Part shown: in pieces, positions 43,782 to 53,782 of the stretch
How positions within the stretch are numbered: the first letter of the stretch is position 1
Layout of the letters: the number at the start of each line of letters is the position of its first letter
NCBI RefSeq assembly: GCF_030519375.1
Contig: NZ_JAUMKB010000002.1
Location: 248,001-312,000, forward strand
Reading direction: 5' to 3'
Source: Mucilaginibacter tolerans
Lineage (GTDB): Bacteria > Bacteroidota > Bacteroidia > Sphingobacteriales > Sphingobacteriaceae
DNA length: 64,000 nt
Translations under genes and position numbers: made by a program
The notes under the pieces: model-generated
Database searches by the model: none
Told to the model about the DNA's origin: nothing
What the model saw: the letters and a program-made list of their open reading frames with translations, nothing else

Positions 43782-44684
43782 TTAGCTTGCAATTTTAGAG
43801 GCACTGTTCACACTATTTAGATAATTATCAAGGTACTCACGTGGCGAAGTGCCAATAACGCATTTAAAAACACGGTTAAAATTGGTGATGCTCTTGAAAC
43901 CACATTTATAGGCTACTGTCGATATGCTCTCGAACCTATGCGCGGTTAGCTTTTTGCAGGCCTCGTTTATCCTTATCTCGTTGAGGAATGATATAAAGGT
44001 GTGCCCGGTGTGTTTCTTAAAGTACCGGCAAAACGATTCGGGGGTCATGCAAGCCGCCTGGGCAATATCTTCTAAGGTGATGGCTTCCATGTAGTTTTTC
44101 ATGATATAATTGTAGATATTACCGATCCTGATACCTTCGTTTTCGGTGATGGCAGGTAAATCGCCATAAGACGAAAGTGGTTCCAGCTTAGTATCAATTT
44201 CCATCATGCTCTCCAGCAGTCCGAAAAACTGCACAAGCTTGTTGGAGCCAGCAGCATTCTTTACTTCAATCATCGCCTGTGAAACCTGCTGAAAATGATT
44301 ATCGGGGACTTTGAAACCCTGTTGATGCTGTTGCAAAAAAAGTTTCAGGCTTTTCATTTCGGGTAACTCAAAAAGCGGCGATAATAAACCGGCAGGATTG
44401 AAAAAAAGAGTCATTGCCTTGATCATTTTACCGTTACCGGGTTTGAAATATTCAGGGTTGCTTTTGAATAGATGAGGCAGGCTGCCACCCAAAAAATAAA
44501 TTTCGCCCGACGAATAAGCATGCATATTGTTGCCAGCTATCAAAGTTCCTTCACCTCGTTGTATCCAGGTCACCTGCACCTCCTTATGACGGTGCAGATA
44601 GGGGTAGTGATAAGGTAACTCCACCTGCTCCGTGATGACACTTTTGTCATGAACTACCGGGATAGTAAATTGTAATACTTTCAT
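43782..44684 (-). CDS. AraC-family transcriptional regulator
   Basis: A 300-residue regulator. The N-terminal cupin half (VELPYHYPYLHRHKEVQVTWIQRG, residues 22-45) should bind a small ligand. The C-terminal pair of HTH motifs is present: ITLEDIAQAACMTPESFCRYFKKHTG and the second helix VAYKCGFKSITNFNRVFK. It lies 76 bp upstream of DUF885 on the same strand and is divergent from the GH127/146 gene. It probably controls one or both of these neighbours in response to a sugar or peptide signal. Confidence 0.92.
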   Translation of the reverse strand: MKVLQFTIPVVHDKSVITEQVELPYHYPYLHRHKEVQVTWIQRGEGTLIAGNNMHAYSSGEIYFLGGSLPHLFKSNPEYFKPGNGKMIKAMTLFFNPAGLLSPLFELPEMKSLKLFLQQHQQGFKVPDNHFQQVSQAMIEVKNAAGSNKLVQFFGLLESMMEIDTKLEPLSSYGDLPAITENEGIRIGNIYNYIMKNYMEAITLEDIAQAACMTPESFCRYFKKHTGHTFISFLNEIRINEACKKLTAHRFESISTVAYKCGFKSITNFNRVFKCVIGTSPREYLDNYLNSVNSASKIAS

Positions 44685-44784
44685 AGCTCGGCTTTTAATC
44701 TTTTTCTGAAATTTACAATTATTTAACCCAAATATTCAACTGTTTTACTATAAAGGTTAATATATAAGAAAACACTGCTAAAAT

Positions 44785-44801
44785 GTGTGTCAATATCACA
44801 C
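44785..44801. promoter_or_regulatory. Short inverted repeat, possible AraC site
   Basis: GTGTG (44785-44789) and CACAC (44797-44801) around 7 bp. It lies between the divergent promoters. The repeat is short and could be chance. Confidence 0.25.
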
Positions 44802-44905
44802 TTATTCAAGAGAAAAAACAAAACAATGCTACTATTTTATGCCGGGTAGTACAAAACCTGCCACGAATATTAACAAGATAAAATTTGCACAGCACCAGTC
44901 AATAA

Positions 44906-44940
44906 TTTGCCACTATTGCTTGTCGTGTCTGATAATTTTG
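44906..44940 (+). promoter_or_regulatory. Possible promoter of the GH127/146 gene
   Basis: TTTG (44906-44909) and TAATTTTG (44933-44940, full TAnnTTTG match), 23 bp apart. This would start transcription about 43 bp before the ATG. The dps gene shows the same geometry. Confidence 0.45.
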
Positions 44941-44989
44941 TTTTCCGAAAACTTAAAGAGTATCTTGCTAATTTAATAACCTGAATTAA

Positions 44990-47359
44990 ATGAATAAATA
45001 TCTTGCAATTGCTGCATGCTGTTTGTCAGCGACCTTCTTTGCCGCTCACAAAGCGAATGCGCAGTCATACGTACCTGAGTTAAATGATAACCGTTTGGCG
45101 ATAAGACCTAAAATTGAGATCAAGGCCTACTCATTTGACCTGCAGGATGTGCATCTGCTGAAAAGCCCTTTTCAGGAGGCGATGGAAAAGGACGCGGCTT
45201 ATTTATTGTCCATCGAGGCGGACCGGCTGTTGTCGGGATTTCGATCGCACTCAGGCCTGAAACCAAAAGGAGCCTTATATGAAGGATGGGAGTCGTCGGG
45301 ACTGGCCGGGCACACGCTCGGGCATTACCTTTCAGCAATTTCGTTGCATTATGCTTCTACCCACGACCCCAAGTTTAAAGAAAGAGCTAATTATATTGTA
45401 AAAGAACTGAGGGAGTGCCAACTGGCACGTAAAACAGGTTATGTGGGCGCGATACCTAAAGAAGACACAATATGGGCTGAAGTTGCCAGGGGTGATATCA
45501 GATCGAGAGGATTTGATTTGAATGGGGGCTGGTCGCCCTGGTACACCGTACATAAAGTAATGGCCGGGCTACTGGACGCCTATTTATATTGTCATAGCCA
45601 GGAAGCGCTAACCGTATGCAAAGGAATGGCCAATTGGACTGGTGAGACGATTAAAAACCTTAACGATGACCAATTGCAAAAAATGCTGTTATGCGAATAT
45701 GGCGGTATGGCCGAAACACTTGTAAATTTATATGCCATCACCTCAAACCCGCGTTACCTGGCGCTTTCTTATAAATTTTATGATAAGCCTATTCTCGATC
45801 CTTTAGCTGAGCAAAAAGACATCCTTGCAGGAAAGCATTCCAACACACAGATTCCAAAAGTTATCGCCAGCGCCCGGCGCTACGAGCTTACCGGTGATCT
45901 GAAAGATGAGCGCATCTCAACCTTTTTCTGGGAAGCGATAACACATAATCACTCCTACGTAAACGGCGGCAACAGTAATTACGAATATCTTGGCGAGCCT
46001 GGAAAGCTAAATGACAAACTTACTGAGAGCACCACTGAAACCTGCAACACCTATAACATGCTGAAACTCACACGGCATCTGTTTGCTGCTAACCCATCGG
46101 CAACTTTGATGGACTTTTACGAGAAGGCATTATACAATCATATACTCGCTTCGCAAAACCACAGAGACGGAATGATGTGCTATTTTGTGTCGCTGCGTAT
46201 GGGCGGGAAAAAAGAGTACAGCACCCCATTTACAACGTTCACCTGCTGTGTAGGCTCAGGCATGGAGAACCATGTCAAATACAACGAAAGCATTTATTTC
46301 CGGGGGAGTGACGGCAGCTTGTATGTCAATTTATTTATCCCATCCGTACTTTACTGGAAGGACAAAGGCGTTACCATTACTCAAAATACAGGCTTGCCCA
46401 CCGATAACAAAGTTGATCTTACTATAAATACGCTGAAAACAACAGCTTTTGCAATACGCATACGCAAACCTAAATGGGCCGTTAATTATTCAATTAAAAT
46501 TAATGGAGCCGCACAAAAGGTATCGGCTGACGGACACGGATACCTTGTTTTAAACCACAAATGGAAAAACAAGGACAAAATTGAGTGCACCTTTGAGGAA
46601 AATCTCTATACCGAAGCTATCCCGGACAATATGAATCGTAAAGCACTATTCTACGGTCCAGTGCTGCTTGCTGGTGTGCTGGGCGATACTGAGCCCGATC
46701 CGCTTAAGGGCATACCAGTTTTTGTGACCAACACAAATGATCCTAATCAATGGTTGCAAATGACCGATCCCAAAAATCTCACCTTCCAGACTAAGGGTAT
46801 TGCGAAACCAACCGATATTAAACTTATACCTTTTAATCAAACAACGAATCAATATTATTCGGTTTACTGGGATGTTTTCTCACCGGAAACGTGGGCCGCG
46901 CAACAAAAGGCTTATCAGGAAGATCTGAAAAAACAACAGGCCCTTGAAGCTCATACTACCGACGTAATACGTTTGGGCGAGATGCAACCAGAGCGGGACC
47001 ACAACTTTACCGGTGAGCACGAAATAACCGGCGAGGATCATCAGAAAAAATGGCGATCGACAGAAAACGGGGGATTTTTAAGTTTTGAAATGAAAACGGA
47101 CACAGGTTCACGAAATACCTTGATCAATACCTATTGGGGAATGGATAATAGGGGTAGGGTATTCGACATCCTGGTCGACGGCGCTAAAATTGCAACAGAG
47201 GATTTGAATAAATATAAAGAGAGTAAATTTTATAACATATCCTATGATATTCCGGTTGAATTAACGAAAGGGAAATCAAAAGTGACGATAAAGCTGCTGC
47301 CTAAAGCCGGTAACGGTGCTGGGCCGATATACGGATGCCGGATGGTGAAAAATAGTTGA
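44990..47359 (+). CDS. GH127/GH146 beta-L-arabinofuranosidase
   Basis: A 789-residue exported enzyme (signal peptide residues 1-24, ending ANA). The catalytic (alpha/alpha)6 domain carries the zinc-thiolate site seen in HypBA1: Glu350 and Cys352 (STTETCNTY) and Cys419-Cys420 (FTCCVGSGMENH), with the same spacing pattern. Cys is the nucleophile in this family. A beta-sandwich and a DUF6805-like C-terminal domain (GSRNTLINTYWGMDNRG) follow. It should release beta-linked L-arabinofuranose from plant glycans or arabinoproteins. It is divergent from an AraC regulator. Confidence 0.9.
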   Translation: MNKYLAIAACCLSATFFAAHKANAQSYVPELNDNRLAIRPKIEIKAYSFDLQDVHLLKSPFQEAMEKDAAYLLSIEADRLLSGFRSHSGLKPKGALYEGWESSGLAGHTLGHYLSAISLHYASTHDPKFKERANYIVKELRECQLARKTGYVGAIPKEDTIWAEVARGDIRSRGFDLNGGWSPWYTVHKVMAGLLDAYLYCHSQEALTVCKGMANWTGETIKNLNDDQLQKMLLCEYGGMAETLVNLYAITSNPRYLALSYKFYDKPILDPLAEQKDILAGKHSNTQIPKVIASARRYELTGDLKDERISTFFWEAITHNHSYVNGGNSNYEYLGEPGKLNDKLTESTTETCNTYNMLKLTRHLFAANPSATLMDFYEKALYNHILASQNHRDGMMCYFVSLRMGGKKEYSTPFTTFTCCVGSGMENHVKYNESIYFRGSDGSLYVNLFIPSVLYWKDKGVTITQNTGLPTDNKVDLTINTLKTTAFAIRIRKPKWAVNYSIKINGAAQKVSADGHGYLVLNHKWKNKDKIECTFEENLYTEAIPDNMNRKALFYGPVLLAGVLGDTEPDPLKGIPVFVTNTNDPNQWLQMTDPKNLTFQTKGIAKPTDIKLIPFNQTTNQYYSVYWDVFSPETWAAQQKAYQEDLKKQQALEAHTTDVIRLGEMQPERDHNFTGEHEITGEDHQKKWRSTENGGFLSFEMKTDTGSRNTLINTYWGMDNRGRVFDILVDGAKIATEDLNKYKESKFYNISYDIPVELTKGKSKVTIKLLPKAGNGAGPIYGCRMVKNS

Positions 47360-47537
47360 AGATGATGAAATAAACCCGGTCAATTTGGCTGGGTTATTAA
47401 TAAAGTATTTCAAAGTGTTGTAATGCGTTCCATCCGTTGCACTGACAGCCAATAACCTAAAAAGTTGTTTGCTTGCTTTATTTTATGTGTCCTTCCCAAA
47501 TTATGTACTGGTAAAGCCAACGTCAATTTTAAATCAA

Positions 47538-47571
47538 TTGTCATTTCACCAATCCACATTTCCTATATTTG
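47538..47571 (+). promoter_or_regulatory. Possible promoter of dps
   Basis: TTG (47538-47540) and TATATTTG (47564-47571, full TAnnTTTG match), 23 bp apart. The start site would lie about 44 bp before the ATG. Confidence 0.45.
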
Positions 47572-47621
47572 TTCTACCTTGAAATTACAGTAAAACACAC
47601 TTATTCTTTAAACCCATACCC

Positions 47622-48095
47622 ATGAAAACCAATATTGGAATCTCCGAAGAAAACAGGAAGGCTGTTTCCACTCAACTTGCAAAGTTACTCGCCGACGAAT
47701 TTGTTCTGTACACCAAGACACGTAACGCGCACTGGAACGTGGAAGGGCCTGATTTTCATTCGATGCATTTGTTTTTTGAGTCACAATACGAAGAACTTGA
47801 TGAGATAATGGATAGCGTTGCAGAGCGTATTCGCATGATCGGTCATTATGCACCCGCTACCTTGAAAAGCTTTTTACAGCTTACTCATTTGGGAGAGCTC
47901 ACCGAAAGATCAAACGATAGCCTCGGCTTCATCCGCGAACTGGTTGAGGATCACGACAGCATTATTCAATTTATCAGAGGAAATATTAATCCCTTTGCCA
48001 ATGAATACGGCGATGCAGGTACCAGCGATTTCATCACCGGGCTGATGGAAACACACGAAAAAATGGTGTGGTTCCTACGTTCGCATCTGAAATAG
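47622..48095 (+). CDS. dps: Dps ferritin-like DNA-protection protein
   Basis: A 157-residue protein that forms dodecamers and stores iron while protecting DNA in starvation and oxidative stress. The intersubunit ferroxidase ligands are all present with the spacing of E. coli Dps: His37 (NAHWNV), His49, Glu53, Asp64 and Glu68 (DEIMDSVAERI). It lacks a long Lys-rich N-terminal tail. It is monocistronic, with its own promoter-like boxes and terminator. Confidence 0.93.
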   Translation: MKTNIGISEENRKAVSTQLAKLLADEFVLYTKTRNAHWNVEGPDFHSMHLFFESQYEELDEIMDSVAERIRMIGHYAPATLKSFLQLTHLGELTERSNDSLGFIRELVEDHDSIIQFIRGNINPFANEYGDAGTSDFITGLMETHEKMVWFLRSHLK

Positions 48096-48121
48096 CAAAG
48101 TAATCTGCAACCTATAAAAAG

Positions 48122-48155
48122 GGCGGATAGCATGTGTTGTGTTATCCGCCTTTTG
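48122..48155 (+). terminator. Terminator of dps
   Basis: GGCGGATA (48122-48129) pairs with TATCCGCC (48143-48150), loop of 13 nt, followed by TTTTG. It lies 27 bp after the dps stop. Confidence 0.75.
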
Positions 48156-48212
48156 TTTATACGCACTCAATTAATCTATCTTCGTATATCGCTTAAACAT
48201 AATCTAACCAAA

Positions 48213-49208
48213 ATGAGAATTATTCGCTGGGGTATTTTAGGCACAGGGCGCATCGCACGTAAATTTGCATCCGACCTTAGATTGGCAGAAAATTGTGTAT
48301 TAATAGCCATCGGCTCGCGCAGTCAGCAATCAGCTGATGAGTTTAACAAAGAATTTCCGGTGCAATATTGCCATTATAGCTATGAGGAATTGGCTCAAAA
48401 CCCTGAAGTCGATGTAATCTATATAGCCACGCCCCATAATCTGCATTATGAAAACACCTTGCTGTGCCTACAACATAACAAAGCTGTATTATGCGAAAAA
48501 CCTTTTGCCATGAACAGCAGGCAGGCTGTCGAAATGATTAACATGGCAAAAGAAAAGAAACTTTTTTTAATGGAGGCCATGTGGACTAAGTTTCATCCCC
48601 ACTACATCAAAACGATTGAGATGATAAAGCAGGGTTTATTGGGCGAAATCAAGTCTGTATTGGTAAACTTTGGTTTTAAACCAATCCCACCTATCCCTGC
48701 CAGGCTATTTGATCCTGCATTGGGTGGCGGCACCGTAATGGATATTGGTATTTATAATATATTCATAGCAATGAGTGTGCTTGGCAAACCCGACCATATT
48801 GAGGCTACCATGACACCCGCCTCTACCGGCGTTGACGAGCAGTGCGCTGTACTTTTCCGCTATAAAAATGGGGCTTTGGCCCAATTGTTTTCTACCTTTT
48901 CTTCTAACCTGGCAACAGAAGCCGACATTAGCGGCACCGACGGAAGGATCAGGCTTACATCGAGGTTTTATGAGCCGTCCTCCAACATCGAGTTTTATAA
49001 TGGACGACCGGATTCAAAAGAACTTATCGCTGTACATAAAGAAGAAGGTTTTGGTTATCAATATGAGGCCCGGCATGTAAATGATTGTTTGAGAAATGGG
49101 CTAACAGAAAGCAATGTCGTTTCCTTTGCCGATACTCTTTTAATGATGGAAGTACTGGATAAAGTCAGAAATATAGCTGCCATTCATTATCCGGCCGATG
49201 AAGTTTAA
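48213..49208 (+). CDS. Gfo/Idh/MocA-family oxidoreductase
   Basis: A 331-residue NAD(P)-dependent oxidoreductase. The ATG at 48213 is chosen because it leads directly into the family start (WGILGTGRIARKFASDL); an earlier start at 48132 would add a non-family leader overlapping the dps terminator. The EKP motif (CEKPFAMNSRQAV) sits at the expected place in the Rossmann domain. The C-terminal domain carries a GGGTVMDIGIYN block. The substrate may be a sugar, inositol or dihydrodiol; not readable. It is monocistronic, without signal peptide. Confidence 0.88.
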   Translation: MRIIRWGILGTGRIARKFASDLRLAENCVLIAIGSRSQQSADEFNKEFPVQYCHYSYEELAQNPEVDVIYIATPHNLHYENTLLCLQHNKAVLCEKPFAMNSRQAVEMINMAKEKKLFLMEAMWTKFHPHYIKTIEMIKQGLLGEIKSVLVNFGFKPIPPIPARLFDPALGGGTVMDIGIYNIFIAMSVLGKPDHIEATMTPASTGVDEQCAVLFRYKNGALAQLFSTFSSNLATEADISGTDGRIRLTSRFYEPSSNIEFYNGRPDSKELIAVHKEEGFGYQYEARHVNDCLRNGLTESNVVSFADTLLMMEVLDKVRNIAAIHYPADEV

Positions 49209-49247
49209 CCGGTTTTATATCGCACAGACTTTTTACATTATATTATA

Positions 49248-50165
49248 TCAGTGACCTTGTACTTTATGATTTTGGGGCGGGATAGATTTTAAGTAAGTGT
49301 ACATAACATCTACATCCTGGTCACTTAGCCTTTTAAATTCAGGCATTGGCGGGTGTAGTTTTCCGCTGGGTGATTTGCCTTCTTTTACAGCTTCACGGAA
49401 CTGTATTTTGTTATAATTGCCAATCCCTGTCTGCTTATCCGGGGTAAGATTTGAGGCATATATTTCGCCCCCTGACGGGGTTTTAAATTTCATACCACCC
49501 GCCATATAACCTTTGGATTGCTCAGGAATAAGATAATTTAGCTTGGTAAGACTTTTTGAATGGCAATGAAAGCAGCCAATGTTGTCTATTAAATAGCGAC
49601 CTGCGGCAACTGAGTCGCTTTCGTTCGGCCTTTTTATTTCCGTTTTATAAGGCAGAGGCTTCGCCATCATGTTCATTGCCATTTTTCCAATCCATGTCAA
49701 ATGACTAATTCCGATAGATGTATCAGCAGCAGCTACGGCCGGATCATCGGAGCGGAGATAACCTATGATATCATTAAGGTCCTCATCGGCCATATTGGGC
49801 CTCAGCATATAGGGGATAAAACGACCATCTCGGGCTATGCCTGTTTTGAGCAAATATTTTAACTCTGCATCTGTATAGCGGGGAGCAATGCCATTTGATT
49901 TGGATTTGGTAAGATTTGCAGAATATACTTTTCCCACAATACCTGGCACTTCATGAATACGCTTCCCGATAAATTTACCGACAGAGGGATCATAATGACA
50001 TCCGCCGCAAATACTGTAAACCAATACCTGGCCATGTTCCAATGTAGCTTCCGAGCGTGTAGCTGTAAAGCTTGATTTTGTGGTATCAAATTTTGTTTTA
50101 CAACTGCCTATAATAACGGCAGCCGATAAGATACTTATTGCTGATAGCCGTTGATATTTTTGCAT
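49248..50165 (-). CDS. Dihaem c-type cytochrome lipoprotein
   Basis: A 305-residue exported lipoprotein (lipobox Cys22 in IIGSC). Two haem c sites are visible: CGGCH at residues 53-57 and CFHCH at 198-202. Methionines downstream (YMLRPNMADEDL; PPMPEFKRLSD) could be axial ligands. It is therefore two fused single-haem domains, for electron transfer in the periplasm. No oxidase or dehydrogenase subunit is adjacent, so the partner is unknown. It is minus-strand and alone. Confidence 0.88.
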   Translation of the reverse strand: MQKYQRLSAISILSAAVIIGSCKTKFDTTKSSFTATRSEATLEHGQVLVYSICGGCHYDPSVGKFIGKRIHEVPGIVGKVYSANLTKSKSNGIAPRYTDAELKYLLKTGIARDGRFIPYMLRPNMADEDLNDIIGYLRSDDPAVAAADTSIGISHLTWIGKMAMNMMAKPLPYKTEIKRPNESDSVAAGRYLIDNIGCFHCHSKSLTKLNYLIPEQSKGYMAGGMKFKTPSGGEIYASNLTPDKQTGIGNYNKIQFREAVKEGKSPSGKLHPPMPEFKRLSDQDVDVMYTYLKSIPPQNHKVQGH

Positions 50166-50249
50166 GGCACAGAATTGTCTTACTCATTAATACATAATCA
50201 ATTAAACGTTTTAAATGTTTTATAAATGAGAAACAATTTATGACCGCAA

Positions 50250-51026
50250 TTACCACCACTTCAATGGAAACTTGATCTTATCTACCGAGCTCACCACAAG
50301 GTCCGGTTTAAAGGCGTAATGATTCAAGGTGTCCTTATCAGATATTCCGGAGAGCACAAGGATGGTTTTGTAGCCCATTTGCACACCGCCCTGTATATCA
50401 GTTTCCATCGTATCGCCGACAACTGTGGTTTCGGCAGTTTCCAGTCCGAGATATTTACGTGCCGAGCGCATCATTACGGGACTTGGTTTACCTGTAACAA
50501 AAGCCTTTCGGCCTGTGGCTTCTTCAATCATGGCTGTGGTAGCTGCAATGCCCAGGTTGTTCCATCCGGGTTTTTTGGGGGACGGGTCACGGTTGGTGGT
50601 GATAAATTTAGCGCCTGCCAATATCATGTCTACCGCGCGTTGTACCATTTCGAGGGTAAAATTTCGCCCCTCACCCAAAACCACAAATTCAGGATCAGTA
50701 TCTACCAGTGTAATACCATTCTCATGTAGACTGGTTAACAAACCGCCTTCGCCTAAAACATAAGCTGTAGTTCCGTTAGGACTTTGGTCTCCCAGGAATT
50801 TCCCGGTCGCCATAGCACTTGTATAAATATGATCTTCGGTTACTTCTATACCAAGCCGCTTAAGTTTACGTACCGCTTCCAGCCGTGTACGCTGGCTATT
50901 GTTGGTCATAAACGTAAAAGGTATATCGTTTTTGAGTAAGTAACTTATAAATGTATCTGCTCCGGTAATCAAATCCTCACCGCTATAGATGACGCCATCC
51001 ATATCGATTAAAAGTCCGTGTTTCAT
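50250..51026 (-). CDS. HAD-IIA phosphatase (NagD-like)
   Basis: A 258-residue cytosolic phosphatase. HAD motif I is LIDMDGVIYSGE (Asp nucleophile), motif II is FMTNNSQRTR, and motif IV lies in VVGDTMETDIQGG. The IIA cap domain lies between. NagD-like enzymes dephosphorylate nucleotides or sugar phosphates; the true substrate is not known. It is monocistronic. Confidence 0.9.
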   Translation of the reverse strand: MKHGLLIDMDGVIYSGEDLITGADTFISYLLKNDIPFTFMTNNSQRTRLEAVRKLKRLGIEVTEDHIYTSAMATGKFLGDQSPNGTTAYVLGEGGLLTSLHENGITLVDTDPEFVVLGEGRNFTLEMVQRAVDMILAGAKFITTNRDPSPKKPGWNNLGIAATTAMIEEATGRKAFVTGKPSPVMMRSARKYLGLETAETTVVGDTMETDIQGGVQMGYKTILVLSGISDKDTLNHYAFKPDLVVSSVDKIKFPLKWW

Positions 51027-51250
51027 AATGGATATTTTTGTATTTCAGTAGCCTGCTGGCTGCCGCATTTAGTTCAAAGATAAGTATAAACTAGCTGAAA
51101 TAGACTTTTATTAACATAAATTCATTAAAAATTAGCTACAATTGCCAATATTGTTAATTAAATGTTAATTTGTTAATAAGTTGACAATACCGGGTTGTGA
51201 TTGACTGATTTTTATCGATGTAAAAAATTTATATACATTTAGCTTATTAA

Positions 51251-52555
51251 ATGGAAGCTAAAAACAACAAACGCACCATACGTGCCTGGGCCTTTTTTGA
51301 TTGGGCCAATTCAGCCTATAACCTGGTCATTACTTCAACTATTTTTCCGGCTTATTATGTTGCCATTACCAATAACGACAAAACAGGTAATCATGTAACT
51401 TTTTTCGGGCACAGCTTTGTCAATACGGCGCTTTCTGATTATACACTGGCGGCAGCCTACCTGGTAATTGTTATCCTATTGCCAATGTTAACAGCCATAG
51501 CCGACTACAGGGGGAATAAGAAAATATTCATGCAGTTTTTTACCTGGCTCGGCTCAATATCCTGCTGCATGCTATATTTTTTCAAGTTTGATACTTTGCA
51601 AACCAGCATGATATTTTTCGGGCTTGCAGCTATAGGATATAGTGGCGGCTTCGTTTTTTATAATTCATACCTGCCCGAAATTGCTACGTTGGACATGCAG
51701 GACCGTGTAAGTGCCAAAGGGTTCACCTATGGGTATATCGGCAGTGTAATATTGCAACTTATCTGTTTCGCTTTTGTGCTTGAGCCACAATGGTTTGGTA
51801 TTGTTGACAAATCGTTCCCGGCACGATTATCATTTTTATTGGTGGGTATCTGGTGGATATGCATTGCTTACATACCCTTTACTATTTTGCCAAAGGGAAG
51901 TCCCAATGCACAAAGTCATCATAAAAATATTATCAAAGGTGGTTTTATTGAGCTGGGCAATGTATGGCGGCAGGTGAAGAATATGCCTGTTTTGAAACGC
52001 TTTTTACCGGCATTCTTTTTTTATTCAATGGGTGTACAAACTATCATGCTTGTAGCAACCAGCTTCGGAGCAAAAGAGTTGCACATGGAAGCCAAGTCCT
52101 TGATATCGATTATCCTGATCATCCAACTGGTGGCTATTGGCGGGGCTACACTGATGTCGCGCCTGTCGGATAAATTTGGCAACATAAAGGTGCTTACCCT
52201 GGTAGTAAGCATTTGGATAGTGGTGTGTATTGCTGCTTATTTTATCACCAATTCCAATCAGTTTTACTTCCTGGCGGTAGTGGTTGGACTGGTAATGGGT
52301 GGTATACAATCCCTTTCACGTTCTACTTATTCTAAATTCATACCGCAGGATATACCCGATTCGGCTTCATTTTTTAGCTTTTATGATGTGACCGAAAAAC
52401 TGGCAATAGTAGGAGGGATGTTCAGTTTTGGCCTGGTAGACGACATCACCAACAGTATGCGCAATTCGGCACTGGTGTTGTGTATTTATTTTATTGCAGG
52501 ACTGATTTTGCTTCTTTCCCTATTAAATTATCAGAAAAGGCATAATCGGATTTAA
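51251..52555 (+). CDS. MFS transporter, UMF1 family
   Basis: A 434-residue inner-membrane protein with about 12 helices. The family opening AWAFFDWANSAYNLVI is at residues 12-27, and GGIQSLSRSTYSKFIP matches the later conserved loop. UMF1 is the bacterial relative of fungal Atg22-type vacuolar amino-acid exporters; bacterial substrates are not known. A TACATTTA box lies 15 bp upstream of the start. The next gene is queD, 71 bp on. Confidence 0.88.
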   Translation: MEAKNNKRTIRAWAFFDWANSAYNLVITSTIFPAYYVAITNNDKTGNHVTFFGHSFVNTALSDYTLAAAYLVIVILLPMLTAIADYRGNKKIFMQFFTWLGSISCCMLYFFKFDTLQTSMIFFGLAAIGYSGGFVFYNSYLPEIATLDMQDRVSAKGFTYGYIGSVILQLICFAFVLEPQWFGIVDKSFPARLSFLLVGIWWICIAYIPFTILPKGSPNAQSHHKNIIKGGFIELGNVWRQVKNMPVLKRFLPAFFFYSMGVQTIMLVATSFGAKELHMEAKSLISIILIIQLVAIGGATLMSRLSDKFGNIKVLTLVVSIWIVVCIAAYFITNSNQFYFLAVVVGLVMGGIQSLSRSTYSKFIPQDIPDSASFFSFYDVTEKLAIVGGMFSFGLVDDITNSMRNSALVLCIYFIAGLILLLSLLNYQKRHNRI

Positions 52556-52626
52556 TTATAATTTTTCGTCTGCAAAATTGATAAGGATCATTTTTTAATA
52601 GATTCTGGCATCGCAGTTTTGCCGCG

Positions 52627-52983
52627 ATGATTATTTATAAAACTTTCACATTCGATTCAGCGCACTTTTTGCCCAACGTACCCGAAGGGCATAAATGCAA
52701 AAACATGCATGGGCATACTTATCGGTTAACAGTTTTTATTGATGGGGAAATTACAGGGCCTTATGGATGGATGATAGACTTCGCCGATTTGAAAAAACAT
52801 ATCAGTCCTATAATTAACCAGCTCGATCACCATTGCCTGAATAATTTAGAGGGACTGGAAAACCCCACCAGCGAAAACTTGGTTGTGTGGCTTTGGAACA
52901 GAATAAAGCTTTTGATACCTGAATTGAAAAGAATCGAACTAAATGAAACCGCAACTTCGGGGGTTATTTACGAGGGTAAATAA
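52627..52983 (+). CDS. queD: 6-carboxy-tetrahydropterin synthase
   Basis: A 118-residue enzyme of the preQ0/queuosine pathway that converts dihydroneopterin triphosphate. The zinc ligands His13, His28 and His30 and catalytic Cys24 are in SAHFLP and KCKNMHGH. The later LDHHCLNN and PTSENLVVWLW stretches are typical. The length is normal. The rest of the pathway is not in the window. It converges with the VTT gene, 14 bp between stops. Confidence 0.93.
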   Translation: MIIYKTFTFDSAHFLPNVPEGHKCKNMHGHTYRLTVFIDGEITGPYGWMIDFADLKKHISPIINQLDHHCLNNLEGLENPTSENLVVWLWNRIKLLIPELKRIELNETATSGVIYEGK

Positions 52984-52997
52984 TAATCGATTAGCGT

Positions 52998-53618
52998 TCA
53001 TACATCATGTTTCACAACATATTTTCGCTTAAACACCCCGAAATTGAATAAAAGCTTTTTCCTTAAAAGCAGTGAACGCCAATCGATAAATAAAATACCA
53101 CCTATAAAGAATAGCCCTAATATCAGACTAACAGCTGATGGCCAGGAGAAACCTTTGTCAATAATATTTTCGATATTTTCTGATGCGTATTTGCCTAAAT
53201 GCACTGTAATAGCATCACTTGTGAATTTGCCAACAAAAAAGACAGGTATCACGTAAATCGCGTTGATGCGGGCCATACCACTGGCCAGAAATATGGGGGT
53301 GGTGGGCAATGGCAACAAAGTGTAGGCTAATATTGCAACCTGTCCGCGCCAACCAAGGTCCTTCATCCGTTCGCCAAGAAACTGTACATCTTCATTTTTT
53401 GATTTCTTGAATATTCGGTCAGCCAGCATCGGAACATATAATGTAAGTACGTACCTGCCCAAAATAGAACCTGCTACACCTATGATAATTACCCACCAGA
53501 TGTCGAGTCCAAATGCAACTTGCAGAAAGACCATAATTGTAAAGGCCGGAGGAAGCGGAATTGGCACAACATCAAACAAAAAAGCCCCTAGGAAAACTAA
53601 CAGGTATTGCCACCACAT
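52998..53618 (-). CDS. VTT/DedA-like membrane protein
   Basis: A 206-residue inner-membrane protein with about five helices. It resembles VTT (SNARE-associated/DedA-type) proteins: a re-entrant-like GSILGRYVLTLY region, and then TLLPLPTTPIFLASGMARI, in the place of the conserved Pro-rich loop. DedA proteins affect membrane homeostasis and lipid-carrier recycling; the assignment here is by pattern. The start ATG at 53618 lies 164 bp from the divergent SHOCT gene. Confidence 0.72.
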   Translation of the reverse strand: MWWQYLLVFLGAFLFDVVPIPLPPAFTIMVFLQVAFGLDIWWVIIIGVAGSILGRYVLTLYVPMLADRIFKKSKNEDVQFLGERMKDLGWRGQVAILAYTLLPLPTTPIFLASGMARINAIYVIPVFFVGKFTSDAITVHLGKYASENIENIIDKGFSWPSAVSLILGLFFIGGILFIDWRSLLLRKKLLFNFGVFKRKYVVKHDV

Positions 53619-53782
53619 ATTTAATATTGAGTTTCAAATTCATCTAATATAGAGGCAAAAGCTATAATAAATATATGATAAATATCATTTGATGATCTGA
53701 AATAAGTCACTTAAATTGCATTAGTTCCGCTTATTGCAGATTGAACTAAACATAGTTTACCTAAATTTTCAATATTATACTG

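Larger units (their letters stand above)
44685..44989. other. Divergent intergenic stretch, AraC regulator and GH127/146
   Basis: 305 bp without a gene. It holds the promoter pair at 44906-44940 (see separate entry) and a GTGTG/CACAC inverted repeat at 44785-44801 (7 bp centre), a possible AraC-type site. No other signal is clear. Confidence 0.5.

Noticed and set aside
43706..43804. Longer DUF885 start overlapping the AraC gene
   Set aside because: The extra 33 residues overlap the regulator and precede the signal peptide; the ATG at 43705 is better.
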